Shown: positions 52,957 through 62,190, counted from the first letter of the stretch. The stretch is DNA of 64,000 nt from Planctomycetota bacterium (GCA_029260795.1 JAJDCO010000134.1:62001-126000), one strand, 5' to 3'. Notes: generated by a model from the letters alone, not told the origin. Program-made: numbers and translations.

Positions 52957-54351
52957 TCAGAAGAAACCGGTCGGTGCTTGCTCCACGCGGGCGACGGCGG
53001 GTTGATTCGAGTTCCACCACTCTCGCCAGCGCCGGAGCCGGTCCTCTTCCTCTTGTCGCCGGCCATCCGGTTGCAACGCCGGTGGAAGGCTGGCCCCATC
53101 AGTCAGCCATTCCATGGCTCCGAGTGATTCCGCCTGCGGAAACGGAATCGGCTGACCGGAACGGTAGACTCGATTGCGCTCGAGCTCGCCCAAGATCTCT
53201 TCGAGCTGGACCCGAGCGAGGTCGCGCAGAGCCGGTTCATTCTCAAGGATGTCCAGGAGCAAGGGAATGCGCTTGGAGTAGGTGCCGCGCGTTACGAGCT
53301 CGACCTGTCCCCGACGACGAAGCACGGTCAAGGTCTCTCGTGGATCGCTCCAAGTTCGAGCGTCGCCCGACGGCAGCACGGCGATGTCCGCCTGAGTGGG
53401 TCCGGATGCAGGAAAGTCGGTAGACCGTGTGACAGATTCAGCGGGAAGCGGCCCCACTGGCGAGGTCTTCACATCCATCTCGGCACGCAGCCGGTCGGCG
53501 ACACTGTCGGTCCACCGAGCACTCGCCCCCACCAACTCGCTCATCTCGGACCACCAGCGGCTCTGGCCAGCCACCAGCGCGGCCTGCCACGACTGGCTGC
53601 CCTGCCAAGCAGCTCGGACTGCCTCCGTCGGCCAAGCGATGTCGAGCTTGGAAACGGATGGATGAACTGGGGGAATCGGGTCCTGACTTCGGTTTGACGA
53701 GGCGAGCTCCGGTCGTTCGGGGGCATCGTACAAAGGACGAGACTCCGCGCTCGACACAGTCGGCGGCTGCGCTTCGCCCAACAATCGGGCTCCGTCCAGG
53801 CCCACCCAAGCCAACGATCCTGCCGGAACTCGCAAAGGAGCGTTGTTCCCCACTCGAATCGTCGTTTCACGGGTACCTCGAAGAACACTGGAAGCTAGGA
53901 GGCTCATGCCGGGCTTCAGCAGCCGCCAGCGGCCAGATGCCCAGTCGAGGGTTTCGGCCTCACCGGAGATGGCCTCGACTTGGACCCTGTCGACATGCGC
54001 TTCGTGTTCGGCGCTCGGCTTCGCCTCCTCGGAAGGACCCATCCACTGGAGGACCCACACCGTGAGCAAGCTCGCTGCGACAGCGGTTAAGACGAACGGC
54101 CAAGCGGGACGCCGTTGGGGAGGCGAAAGCTCGGGTGCGAGGCGTGAGAGAACGAGCTCTTCGAAATCGTCGGGAACCGGAAACCCACCGTACTCGGCGA
54201 GATCCGCCAACGCATCGTCCCACTGGTCCACGAGTGCTCGGCAGTCGCGACAGCCCTCGAGATGGGTCTCGAAGGTCTCCCGTTCGGATTCGGCAAGCTC
54301 GGCGTCCCGATAGGCGGAGTATCTGTTTGCGATGTGCTCACAGTTCGTCAC
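52957..54351 (-). CDS. Zinc-finger anti-sigma factor with long periplasmic domain
   Basis: 464 residues. The N-terminal zf-HC2 motif has C4, H30, C34 and C37 (MTNCEHIANRYSAYRDAE ... HLEGCRDC), typical of ZAS-type anti-sigma factors. A transmembrane helix spans about 84-103 (WPFVLTAVAASLLTVWVLQW). The periplasmic part of some 360 residues includes a FecR-like strand region (LKPGMSLLASSVLRGTRETT, LRVPAGSLAWVGLDG), then helical and Trp-rich regions ending RWREWWNSNQ. The GTG start overlaps the sigma stop (GTGA). Confidence 0.88.
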   Translation of the reverse strand: MTNCEHIANRYSAYRDAELAESERETFETHLEGCRDCRALVDQWDDALADLAEYGGFPVPDDFEELVLSRLAPELSPPQRRPAWPFVLTAVAASLLTVWVLQWMGPSEEAKPSAEHEAHVDRVQVEAISGEAETLDWASGRWRLLKPGMSLLASSVLRGTRETTIRVGNNAPLRVPAGSLAWVGLDGARLLGEAQPPTVSSAESRPLYDAPERPELASSNRSQDPIPPVHPSVSKLDIAWPTEAVRAAWQGSQSWQAALVAGQSRWWSEMSELVGASARWTDSVADRLRAEMDVKTSPVGPLPAESVTRSTDFPASGPTQADIAVLPSGDARTWSDPRETLTVLRRRGQVELVTRGTYSKRIPLLLDILENEPALRDLARVQLEEILGELERNRVYRSGQPIPFPQAESLGAMEWLTDGASLPPALQPDGRRQEEEDRLRRWREWWNSNQPAVARVEQAPTGFF

Positions 54352-54941
54352 GAGATACCTCCTGACTCCATCTCACGATGCTCTGGCTTGGTCCGCGACT
54401 GGCGAACGAGGTACTTGGCCCGGAAACGCTCTCGGCCTCGATGAACTCTCGATTTCACGGTGCCAACGGCGAGACCTGTCACTTCGGCGATCTCCTCGTA
54501 GCTGAGACCCTCGATGTCTCGGAGTGTGAGAGGGACGCGAAAAGCTTCGTTCAGCTCGTCCAGTGTCGCGTGAATCGCCTCACGGCGCTCCTTGAGCTCG
54601 AGAGCTTCGGAAGCCGCCGGTGCATGGCCTCGAACTTGTTCCAAGAAGACAAGCGATTTCGGACGCTTCTCGCGAAGCGCATCCATCGCCGCGTTCGAAG
54701 CGATCTTGAGGACCCAAGCGCGAAAGCGCCCTCGCTGCTCGTACTTAGAGAGGTTTCGAAAGACCTTGAGGAAGACTTCCTGACTCACATCGAGGGTTCG
54801 GTGCGCGTCGCGGAGCTTGTGCTGAATGAGGCCCGTCACCGCGCTCTTGTGTCGGTGAACCAGTTCTGAGAAGGCACTGCGTTGACCGCGACGAGTCAGG
54901 TCGACCAAGACGTCGTCCGGGAGGTGGCAGTGATCCTTCAT
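54348..54941 (-). CDS. ECF-type RNA polymerase sigma factor
   Basis: 197 residues. Region 2: QRSAFSELVHRHKSAVTGLI, DVSQEVFLKVFRNLSKYEQ, FRAWVLKIASNAAMDALREK. Region 4: LNEAFRVPLTLRDIEGLSYE and the helix-turn-helix EVTGLAVGTVKSRVHRGRER. ATG 54941 is chosen (GAAGG upstream); the in-frame extension to 55034 has no region 1 character. The overlapping zinc-finger anti-sigma and the downstream DUF4097-like and PDZ lipoproteins form a four-gene set. Confidence 0.92.
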   Translation of the reverse strand: MKDHCHLPDDVLVDLTRRGQRSAFSELVHRHKSAVTGLIQHKLRDAHRTLDVSQEVFLKVFRNLSKYEQRGRFRAWVLKIASNAAMDALREKRPKSLVFLEQVRGHAPAASEALELKERREAIHATLDELNEAFRVPLTLRDIEGLSYEEIAEVTGLAVGTVKSRVHRGRERFRAKYLVRQSRTKPEHREMESGGIS

Positions 54942-55229
54942 CTGGGAAGCCTTCAGCGGGTTTGGGGCATTCTCGAGTCTCGCTCCGTGCGATTCCGACG
55001 AAAACTGGCACCGGGAGACTCGTGGGAACGTCATAGCCAGGAGAACAACGGGGTCTGACCGGGGGAGTTCCCCGAAAACGGAGACTTGGGGTCCTCGGTA
55101 GCGGTCTGAGACCTCGATGTATTGGAGGCTTGACCTTCTCGTGATTCTAAAGTTTCACTGTTTAGTTACCTAGGCGCGTTGGACGAGAGCGCCGACGACA
55201 GGTGAGCCCAGTCGGAGGATGCCGTTTCG

Positions 55230-56048
55230 ATGGCTGAGACCCCAGACGAGCCCCGCAGATGTGTGCTCATCGGAGTGTGGATCCTCGCACTCTGGATGGC
55301 CGCGGCCTGCCAATCCACCCCCGAGTCCCATCTCGAAGAATGTTGGGAAGCGACGGCCCGCGCCGCCGTGCGCCGCCATGGCGATCGCCCTTATCGCGAG
55401 ATCCTCTGCACCGCGGAAGGATCACGGCTACGCTTGGAAGCGCCTCTCAACGCCCAGCTCCGTGACGGGAGCATCACGGGGCTTCAGCCCGGTCAATTCG
55501 TAACGCTCCGTGAGGATCGGCGAGGCTCGACACTCGAGGCGAGCTTTCGGGAGGTTCGTCCGGATGCATTCGACTGGGTGGTGTATGAAAAGCAGAGCTC
55601 AGGGCCACCGACCTCGACCGACAAGGTTTGGATCGACGGCTGCCTTCGTCACCTGCAGGCACATGAGCTCTTGGTCGAGCGCGCCGTCGATGACCTCCTC
55701 GCGCTCACTGAGTCGGGGCCCGAGGCCTATCGTGAGACCTTCCGTCGAGCTGCGACGCTTGGTTTCACTCGAGATCGCATCCAAGTCCTGGCGGCGCTCG
55801 CGGATCGGCCCGATCTTCCCAGCGATCTGCAAGTCGACCTGATTCACTTCGTCATCAACGAGATCGCATACTCGAGCGATCAGATGCAGGTCCTCGGTCG
55901 CTTGATCGAGAATGCGGGATTCTCCGCAGAGGCTCGCCGCACGATTCTGGAGAACGTCGAGCTCTTCGGATTCGCGGCCGATCGTCGTCGCTTGCGTCGA
56001 GTGCTGGATCCGAGCGCTGTCGGAGTGGAGCCAATCGACGGACCTTGA
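55230..56048 (+). CDS. Lipoprotein of unknown function
   Basis: 272 residues. Signal peptide with lipobox LWMAAAC (Cys27). The first half (residues 30-130) is an OB-like beta domain (LRLEAPLNAQLRDGSITGLQ, FVTLREDRRGSTLEASFREV). The second half is helical with two similar units (FRRAATLGFTRDRIQVLAAL and IENAGFSAEARRTILENVEL, then FGFAADRRRLRRVL), reminiscent of DUF4476 but not certain. GGAGG lies 10 bases before the ATG. The 288 bases to the divergent sigma gene (54942-55229) contain an A/T-rich patch 55140-55170 but no clear promoter. Confidence 0.7.
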   Translation: MAETPDEPRRCVLIGVWILALWMAAACQSTPESHLEECWEATARAAVRRHGDRPYREILCTAEGSRLRLEAPLNAQLRDGSITGLQPGQFVTLREDRRGSTLEASFREVRPDAFDWVVYEKQSSGPPTSTDKVWIDGCLRHLQAHELLVERAVDDLLALTESGPEAYRETFRRAATLGFTRDRIQVLAALADRPDLPSDLQVDLIHFVINEIAYSSDQMQVLGRLIENAGFSAEARRTILENVELFGFAADRRRLRRVLDPSAVGVEPIDGP

Positions 56049-56157
56049 CGCGCTCGATTCTCTCCGTTGACCAGATGCCTGATCCGACGGCTGGCAGACG
56101 TTCCGAACTCGTCGCCTGCTCGAAGACGGCACCCTTACCTATGTCTCGGAGAACGGG

Positions 56158-57381
56158 ATGTCCAGCTACGTTCTGATCGACAGCCCTGGTGTACCCATCA
56201 AAGCGTGGACACGGGGCGTCGATCTGGCAGACAACGCGATCGAGCAGCTTCAAAACACGGCTCGGTTACCGATCATACACAGCCACATCGCCGTGATGCC
56301 GGATGTGCATTGGGGCATGGGGGCGACGATCGGAAGCGTCATCCCGACGGTCGGTGCTGTCGTCCCGGCGGCGGTGGGTGTCGACATCGGCTGCGGCATG
56401 TGTGCCGTTCAAACCACTCTGACCGCCCGGGACCTTCCGGACAGCTTGAAGGCCATGCGCCTCGTCATCGAGGAAGCCGTGCCTCATGGCCGCACCGCCG
56501 GTCGAAGCAGGCGGGACAAAGGGTCATGGGGGGAGCCGCCCCGGCGCGTCACCAACCTTTGGAAGGCGCACCTGGCCCAGGGGTTCGAAGCGCTTTGTGA
56601 TCGATATCCCGTCCTCGTCAAGACGAACAACCTCTGCCACCTGGGAACGCTCGGTACCGGGAATCACTTCATCGAGGTTTGCCTGGATGAGGGAGAACGA
56701 GTCTGGTTCCTGCTGCACTCGGGTAGCCGTGGCGTTGGCAACCGAATCGCGATGGTCTTCATCGAGAAGGCCAAGAAGGACATGGCTGGCCATCTCGGGG
56801 ACCTCCCCGATCAGAATCTCGCGTACTTGTCCGAGGGAAGCGTCCACTACGCCGACTACGTCGAGGCCGTGCTCTGGGCGCAGGAATTCGCTCGAATCAA
56901 CCGTCAGGTGATGATGGAGCACGTAGTCTCGGCCGTTCGCGGGATGAAAGGGCTGCCGCGCTTCGAGGCCGATCGCATGGTGGTGAACTGCCATCACAAC
57001 TATGTCGCGGCGGAGCGGCACTTCGACCGTGAGTGCCTGGTGACACGCAAGGGAGCGGTTCGGGCCGGTGCCGGCGATCTCGGGATCATCCCGGGATCGA
57101 TGGGGGCGAAGAGCTTCATCGTCCGGGGAAGAGGAAACCCGGAGAGCTTTGAGTCCTGTTCACACGGGGCAGGGCGAGCTCTCTCCCGCACGGCTGCCAA
57201 GAAGCGATACACGCTCGATGACCACATCGAAGCGACTCGACACGTCGAGTGTCGAAAGGACTCCGGCGTTCTCGACGAGACTCCCATGGCGTACAAGGAC
57301 ATCGACGCGGTCATGAAGGCACAGGCCGACCTCGTCGACATCGTGCATACGCTTCGCCAGGTCGTTTGCGTCAAGGGTTGA
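56158..57381 (+). CDS. rtcB: RNA-splicing ligase RtcB
   Basis: 407 residues. GTP- and Mn-dependent ligase joining 2',3'-cyclic phosphate or 3'-phosphate RNA ends to 5'-OH. Motifs: MPDVHWGMGATIGSVIP, GVDIGCGMCAV (metal Asp/Cys), LGTGNHFIEVC, HSGSRGVGN, NCHHNYVAAE, GSMGAKSFIVRG and SCSHGAGRALSR (catalytic His for GMP). GGAG lies 7 bases before ATG 56158. No rtcA, archease or rtcR neighbour, so repair or tRNA role is unassigned. The preceding 109 bases have TTGACC but no matching -10. Confidence 0.95.
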   Translation: MSSYVLIDSPGVPIKAWTRGVDLADNAIEQLQNTARLPIIHSHIAVMPDVHWGMGATIGSVIPTVGAVVPAAVGVDIGCGMCAVQTTLTARDLPDSLKAMRLVIEEAVPHGRTAGRSRRDKGSWGEPPRRVTNLWKAHLAQGFEALCDRYPVLVKTNNLCHLGTLGTGNHFIEVCLDEGERVWFLLHSGSRGVGNRIAMVFIEKAKKDMAGHLGDLPDQNLAYLSEGSVHYADYVEAVLWAQEFARINRQVMMEHVVSAVRGMKGLPRFEADRMVVNCHHNYVAAERHFDRECLVTRKGAVRAGAGDLGIIPGSMGAKSFIVRGRGNPESFESCSHGAGRALSRTAAKKRYTLDDHIEATRHVECRKDSGVLDETPMAYKDIDAVMKAQADLVDIVHTLRQVVCVKG

Positions 57382-57402
57382 GACGGTCGACCTGCTGACG
57401 AC

Positions 57403-58416
57403 TCAGCGCTTATGACCCACGACCAGGCTCCAATACCCGGTCGTCGGACGGACAGTGATCGATGAGAAGCCGGCCTCGTTCAACTGCTCTCGAAGCTCGG
57501 CACCGCTGTACTGCTGTCCCTCGGTCCAGAACACCATGTCCAAGCTGACCAGGGCTGTGGCGACCGGCCCCTGCTTCTGGTCGTCGAGGAGCTTCTCATG
57601 GATGAGGACCGCGCCACCGCTGGGAAGCGCATCGTGAGCCTTTGCCAGAAGCCGGGCTCCATCCTTTGGAGACCAGTCGTGCAATACCTGTGAAAGCAGG
57701 ATGAGGTCGTAGTCCTTCGGCCAGCAGTCTCGAAACATGTCACCGGCCATCGCATCGAGCCGCTCACCTTCGCTCCCAGTCTTTCGAACCAGCTCGCACA
57801 CGGATGCCAGCTCAAAGACCGTCGCTCGCAGTCTCGGGTGATTCCGGAGAATCTCTCTCGAAAACGTCCCTTGGCCACCTCCCACGTCGAGCAGCCTTTG
57901 GTAAGCCGAGAATTCGGACGCCCGTGCCAGTGCTTTGGCAGGTCGAATGCTGATGCTGTGCATCGCGCGAGCGAAGTGAGCAGCACGATCGGGATCTTCT
58001 TGGTGACTCTGCCAAACATCCCGGTCCCCATAGGCCTGCTCACGATCCAGCTTCATCGCGGCCAGCAGCTTTTGAGGTGTGATGAAGTGCTCGAAATCGA
58101 GGTCGATCAACCATCCGAGATAGGGCTCTCGATCCGGTTGCAGGAAGCTCCGAGCCCCTTCACTGAGCTCGAATGCCCCCCGAGAGTCTCGTCGGAGGAC
58201 GCCGAGCGAGACCAACCCGATCAGCAAGGCCTCGGTGGGACGTGGGGCGAAGCCGAGCTCGGCGGCGAGGGCCACGGCGTCGGCCGAGCCCTGGGCGAGG
58301 CGAGGGAACAGGCCGATCCGAACGGCGACTGCCAGGGCCGCGCTGGCTCGATTCGCGATGTACAGGTCGTAGAGAGGAGTGTCGTCGTCTCCGGGAAGCG
58401 CACGAGCGTCCATCAT
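57403..58416 (-). CDS. SAM-dependent O-methyltransferase (COMT type)
   Basis: 337 residues. Class II O-methyltransferase: N-terminal winged-helix dimerisation region (about 15-95, ALAVAVRIGLFPRLAQGSAD, LGFAPRPTEALLIGLVSLGV) and the Rossmann domain with SAM motif LLDVGGGQGTFSREILR and catalytic-His segment LLSQVLHDWSPKDGARLL. The closing FWTEGQQYSGAELREQLNEA is family-typical. Substrate may be a phenolic or other secondary metabolite; no neighbours suggest a pathway. Convergent with rtcB across 21 bases. Confidence 0.9.
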   Translation of the reverse strand: MMDARALPGDDDTPLYDLYIANRASAALAVAVRIGLFPRLAQGSADAVALAAELGFAPRPTEALLIGLVSLGVLRRDSRGAFELSEGARSFLQPDREPYLGWLIDLDFEHFITPQKLLAAMKLDREQAYGDRDVWQSHQEDPDRAAHFARAMHSISIRPAKALARASEFSAYQRLLDVGGGQGTFSREILRNHPRLRATVFELASVCELVRKTGSEGERLDAMAGDMFRDCWPKDYDLILLSQVLHDWSPKDGARLLAKAHDALPSGGAVLIHEKLLDDQKQGPVATALVSLDMVFWTEGQQYSGAELREQLNEAGFSSITVRPTTGYWSLVVGHKR

Positions 58417-58421
58417 CGTTC

Positions 58422-59375
58422 TCAGTCCTGGGTCGAAGAAGGGAGGGAGGGATCCGGATTGACTTCGAAGGCTTGATCTGTCGGCACCGCTGAATCGAAA
58501 CGCCGAGGATGATCATGTACCGGATGACGCAGCGCTACCGATGCCGCGTGCAGAGCAAGGCGAGGACTGGCGGATGGGGCGTTCCCGTAGAGCTTGTCGC
58601 CCACGATCGAATGGCCGAGGAAGTGAAGATGAGCTCGAATCTGATGCCGCCGACCCGTCCTGGGAAACAAGCGAAGTCGAGTGTGCCTGACTCCGCGCCG
58701 TTCGACCTTCCAGTCCGTCAGGGCCTGCTGCCCTCGTCCTGCTTCGGCCGGGACAGATCGATAACCGTCCCGCCTCAAGGGAGCCGTGATTCGCCCTCGA
58801 TCACTCTCGATCACTCCTTCGACGACCGCTACGTACTCCTTTCGGACGGTGCCTCGCTGGAACGCTTCACTGAGGCGACTCTGAGCAACGGGATCTTTGG
58901 TGACGACCAGGACACCACTCGTCTCGCGGTCTAGCCGGTGAGGGAGGCGCCGGTAGCTACCTTCACCTGCCTGCCAAACCAATGCTGTCAGCACGGTGCG
59001 AGCCACCTCGTCACCGGCCGGATGCACGGGAACACCCGCTGGCTTGTCGATGACCAGGAGCCACTCGTCTTCGAAGAGGATCGGAAAGTCGAGGTCGCTC
59101 GGCGGCGAGAGATCACGCCCGGACTTGTGATAGTCGATGGTGACGAGGTCGCCGGATCGCACTCGGGTGCTCGGCCGGGCGCTTCGTCCTCGAATCTCCA
59201 CTCGGTCCTGGCGAGCGTGACCTTGGATGACCTGCCGGGAAGTGAAAGCCATGTGACGCGCGAGGAACTGGTCGACCCGCCAGCCAGTCTCATGTGGAAG
59301 GACTTCGAACTCGAGGCGCTCGACGGGTGCCAAGAGGCGGTGGACATCGAGTCCAGGTTGACGTGAGCGACTCAT
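58422..59375 (-). CDS. RluA-family pseudouridine synthase
   Basis: 317 residues. S4 RNA-binding domain (about 27-85, WRVDQFLARHMAFTSRQVIQ) followed by the catalytic domain with HRLDRETSG (Asp149), HPAGDEVARTVLTAL and RTGRRHQIRAHLHFLGHSIV. Converts uridines in rRNA or tRNA to pseudouridine; whether RluC/D- or another type cannot be decided. It ends in a Ser/Pro-rich tail. The COMT-like gene begins 5 bases downstream, so they may be cotranscribed. Confidence 0.92.
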   Translation of the reverse strand: MSRSRQPGLDVHRLLAPVERLEFEVLPHETGWRVDQFLARHMAFTSRQVIQGHARQDRVEIRGRSARPSTRVRSGDLVTIDYHKSGRDLSPPSDLDFPILFEDEWLLVIDKPAGVPVHPAGDEVARTVLTALVWQAGEGSYRRLPHRLDRETSGVLVVTKDPVAQSRLSEAFQRGTVRKEYVAVVEGVIESDRGRITAPLRRDGYRSVPAEAGRGQQALTDWKVERRGVRHTRLRLFPRTGRRHQIRAHLHFLGHSIVGDKLYGNAPSASPRLALHAASVALRHPVHDHPRRFDSAVPTDQAFEVNPDPSLPSSTQD

Positions 59376-59471
59376 CGATCATCCTTCGGGTCGAGAAGGC
59401 ACTGATTCTAGGCGTTGGAGCACGGCCTGGGTAGGCGTCCGAGGTAGAACGGGGGTCCGATCAAACGGCCG

Positions 59472-59500
59472 TTGACAGGCTCGCCGGAGGCTGCTAGGTT
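59472..59500 (+). promoter_or_regulatory. Promoter for ribBA
   Basis: TTGACA (59472-59477), 17-base spacer, TAGGTT (59495-59500) preceded by TGC (extended -10 TGCTAGGTT). No FMN riboswitch conserved helices were seen in the 70-base leader. Confidence 0.65.
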
Positions 59501-59575
59501 CCGTGACTCGTAAGCTCCTTCTCTGTAGAGGTTTCAGGTTTGAGGGGGCGACACGGCTTCGAGGACCCGACGCTG

Positions 59576-60856
59576 ATGTTCCGACCGATCTCCGATCTCT
59601 TGGATGAATTGCGTGCTGGGCGTCCGATTGTCTTGGTCGACGACGCCGACCGGGAGAACGAAGGGGACATTGTCGTCGCCGGCGAGAAGATCACGCCGGA
59701 ACTGATCAACTTCATGGCCAAGGACGGCCGGGGCTTGATCTGCCTGGCACTGCACCATGAGATCTCCGATCGACTGAAGCTGCATTCCCAGGTTCCGGGA
59801 CAGGAGCTGGGTGATCATGGAACCGCTTTCACGGTCTCGGTGGATGCGCGACGCGGGATCACGACCGGCATCTCGGCGGCCGATCGAGCTCACACCGTCC
59901 GCGTAGCGACCGCACCGGAGACGGGTCCCGAGGATCTTGTTCGCCCTGGGCATCTCTTTCCGCTGCGAGCGCGTCCCGGAGGAACCCTCGCTCGAGCGGG
60001 GCACACGGAGGGATCCGTTGATCTGGCTTCACTCTCCGGGCTCCACCCGTCGGCCGTCATCTGCGAGATCATGAATGACGACGGTACGATGGCCCGGCTT
60101 CCGGATCTCGTCACCTTTGCCGAGCGACATGGCCTGGTGATGGGCTGTGTCGCCGACGTCATCGAGTTCCGACGGAAGGCCGAGAAGCTCGTGGATCGGG
60201 TCGTGATTGACGAGCAGGACGGAAAGAAAGAGTTCTCCGTGCGGCTTCCGACCGCCTTTGGCACCTTCGATGTTCGCCTCTACCAGAGTGTGCTGACGGG
60301 GGAAACCCACATCGCACTGTGCAAGGGTATCCCGGTGACCGACGAGGGAGGCGTGCCGGTACCGCTCGAGGATCCCCTGCTCGTGCGAGTTCACTCGGAG
60401 TGCTTCACGGGAGACATCCTGGGCTCCCTGAGGTGCGACTGTGGGGCACAGCTTTCGACCGCCCTGCGCCGCATCGCTCAGGAGGGGCGCGGTGTCCTCA
60501 TCTACATGCGGCAAGAAGGTCGAGGGATTGGCCTGGCGAACAAGATGCGCGCTTATCACCTTCAGGACCAAGGGTTCGATACGGTCGAGGCGAACGAGCG
60601 TCTTGGGTTCCAGGCGGATGAGCGCGATTACGGGATCGGAGCTCAAATCTTGTTCGATCTGGGAATCCAGCGCATGCGTCTCCTGACGAACAACCCTCGC
60701 AAGTACCACGCGCTGAGCGGCTATGGTCTCCAGATCGTCGAGAGATTGCCGATCGAGATCGAGCCCAACGATGAGAATCGCCAATACCTCAGCACGAAAA
60801 AGGTGAAGCTCGGTCACCTGCTCAGTAACGTGACGCTCGATGCGGAAACATTCTGA
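59576..60856 (+). CDS. ribBA: 3,4-dihydroxy-2-butanone-4-phosphate synthase / GTP cyclohydrolase II
   Basis: 426 residues. Bifunctional riboflavin-pathway enzyme: the N-terminal DHBP synthase uses ribulose-5-phosphate, the C-terminal domain opens GTP. RibB motifs: DDADRENEGDIVVAGE, RGLICLAL and HTEGSVDLASLSG (about 1-200). RibA motifs (about 210-400): zinc ligands in VHSECFTGDILGSLRCDCGA (three Cys), YMRQEGRGIGLANKMRAY and LLTNNPRKY. ATG 59576 begins at the family start; a TTG at 59540 would add 12 residues. ribE, ribH and ribD are absent from the window. Confidence 0.95.
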   Translation: MFRPISDLLDELRAGRPIVLVDDADRENEGDIVVAGEKITPELINFMAKDGRGLICLALHHEISDRLKLHSQVPGQELGDHGTAFTVSVDARRGITTGISAADRAHTVRVATAPETGPEDLVRPGHLFPLRARPGGTLARAGHTEGSVDLASLSGLHPSAVICEIMNDDGTMARLPDLVTFAERHGLVMGCVADVIEFRRKAEKLVDRVVIDEQDGKKEFSVRLPTAFGTFDVRLYQSVLTGETHIALCKGIPVTDEGGVPVPLEDPLLVRVHSECFTGDILGSLRCDCGAQLSTALRRIAQEGRGVLIYMRQEGRGIGLANKMRAYHLQDQGFDTVEANERLGFQADERDYGIGAQILFDLGIQRMRLLTNNPRKYHALSGYGLQIVERLPIEIEPNDENRQYLSTKKVKLGHLLSNVTLDAETF

Positions 60857-60993
60857 GCGAATCACCTGGCGAGCCAACCGAGGTCGACGACTTCAAGCTG
60901 TTATATAGCTGTAGGTTGTGTGTCAGTGTGAAGGGGCCCGGCATCTCGAGTCCCAGGTGAGGAGAGACGAATCCCGGGCCACCTCGGAAATGC

Positions 60994-61018
60994 GGAATAT
61001 GGCCTGACGCCATCCGTC
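60994..61018 (+). promoter_or_regulatory. Possible ECF-type promoter of the third sigma cassette
   Basis: GGAAT (60994-60998) and CGTC (61015-61018), 16 bases apart, resemble GGAAC-N16-CGTC ECF promoters; they would give a very short leader for the sigma gene at 61030. Weak. Confidence 0.2.
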
Positions 61019-61029
61019 TCACCGCTACC

Positions 61030-61605
61030 ATGAGCGTTATGAGTGACACGACCTTGGACGACGCGGCTCTGGTTCGAGCTGCGGCGGCCGGCGCCCGCGA
61101 CGCCTTCGCGGAGCTGGTGAAGACGTACCAGGCCCGAATCCACCGGGTGGTGCTGAATCTCGTGCGAGATGAGCACCTGGCCGAGGACCTGACCCAGGAC
61201 GTCTTTATCAAGGTCTTCCAGAAGCTCCAGACGTTCAACTTCCAGTCCAGCTTCTTCACGTGGCTGTATCGGATCGCCGTCAACACGGCGATGGATGGTC
61301 TCAAGCGGGCTCGGCGGCGCCGAGCCCTCTCCTTGGACGAGCAGGTAGGCTTGTATCAGGGTCTCCGAAGCGGTGGAGACGGGCCGGACTCGGGTATGGA
61401 TCGAGACGAGCTGAAAGCTGCGGTTCACCGCGCGCTCGACTCGCTGACTCCCAAGTATCGGACTGTCATGATCCTTCGTGAATTCGAGAACCTGACGTAT
61501 GAGGAGATTGCCCGAGTGATGTCTTGCTCGGTCGGAACGGTAGAATCACGTCTCTTTCGGGCTCGTGCGAAGTTCCGCGAAAAGATGCGGATCCTGGACA
61601 AGTGA
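61030..61605 (+). CDS. ECF-type RNA polymerase sigma factor
   Basis: 191 residues. Region 2: ARDAFAELVKTYQARIHRVV, EDLTQDVFIKVFQKLQTF and FFTWLYRIAVNTAMDGLKRA; region 4: LTPKYRTVMILREFENLTYE and MSCSVGTVESRLFRARAKFR. RpoE/SigW-like (AVNTAMD and YRTVMILRE). ATG 61030 (MSVMSDTT) or 61039. The membrane protein at 61662 is the probable anti-sigma partner, 56 bases on. It is the third ECF sigma in this window, all with a downstream membrane protein gene. Confidence 0.93.
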   Translation: MSVMSDTTLDDAALVRAAAAGARDAFAELVKTYQARIHRVVLNLVRDEHLAEDLTQDVFIKVFQKLQTFNFQSSFFTWLYRIAVNTAMDGLKRARRRRALSLDEQVGLYQGLRSGGDGPDSGMDRDELKAAVHRALDSLTPKYRTVMILREFENLTYEEIARVMSCSVGTVESRLFRARAKFREKMRILDK

Positions 61606-61661
61606 CCCGACGAGAGCGATCGGGCTGGCCATCGAGCCAGTCCAGGAAAGGGTTCGGAGCG

Positions 61662-62162
61662 ATGACTGCTCCCAACGAGCGATTTCGTTTGAGCCGGTAC
61701 ATCGACGGAGAGGGCTCTCCGTCCGAGCAGGAGGAAACTCGCCGTCGACTCGGCGAAGAACCGAAGCTGCGAAGCCAGCTCGACGAGCTGCAAGCCGATC
61801 GGCGTCGAATCAAGCTGGGTCTCTTGAGGACGGCGCCGCCCGTCGATCTGGCAGATCGCGTGTTGGCGCGGCTGGATCGGGGTGGATCTTCCTCCGCTGG
61901 CGAGACGCGCATTCTGCCGATGGTGCAACGCTTGGCCATGGCAGCGGCAATTCTCTTCGTCCTTCTATGTTTGGGCTTGTACTGGCTCAAGGATCACCGT
62001 GGAATCGGGCTCGAGGTGGAAGCGGGTCCTCCGGTGTTCGAGTTCGTTCCACCGGATGACTATACCTCGGAGCTCGATGCCAGCCCGGTCTCACCGCTCG
62101 GCATTCGCTCGGAGGTGAATGAAGAGGTGGAATCGGACGTCGAAGGCGACGAGGGCCGCTGA
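61662..62162 (+). CDS. Putative membrane anti-sigma factor
   Basis: 166 residues. The cytoplasmic 85 residues (ERFRLSRYIDGEGSPSEQEE, TRRRLGEEPKLRSQLDELQA) look like an anti-sigma helical domain lacking the HxxxCxxC zinc motif. Transmembrane helix about 90-109 (LAMAAAILFVLLCLGLYWLK); the outer 55 residues are acidic. ATG 61662; the longer frame from 61524 overlaps the sigma gene. Same architecture as the gene at 23099. Coupled by position to the sigma at 61030. Confidence 0.75.
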   Translation: MTAPNERFRLSRYIDGEGSPSEQEETRRRLGEEPKLRSQLDELQADRRRIKLGLLRTAPPVDLADRVLARLDRGGSSSAGETRILPMVQRLAMAAAILFVLLCLGLYWLKDHRGIGLEVEAGPPVFEFVPPDDYTSELDASPVSPLGIRSEVNEEVESDVEGDEGR

Positions 62163-62190
62163 GAAACGGGGAGCACTTGGGCGGGACGCG

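Noticed and set aside
59376..59575. FMN riboswitch before ribBA
   Set aside because: The conserved AGGG...GGCGG and CCGCGAGC helices of RFN elements are not present; only a promoter is visible.
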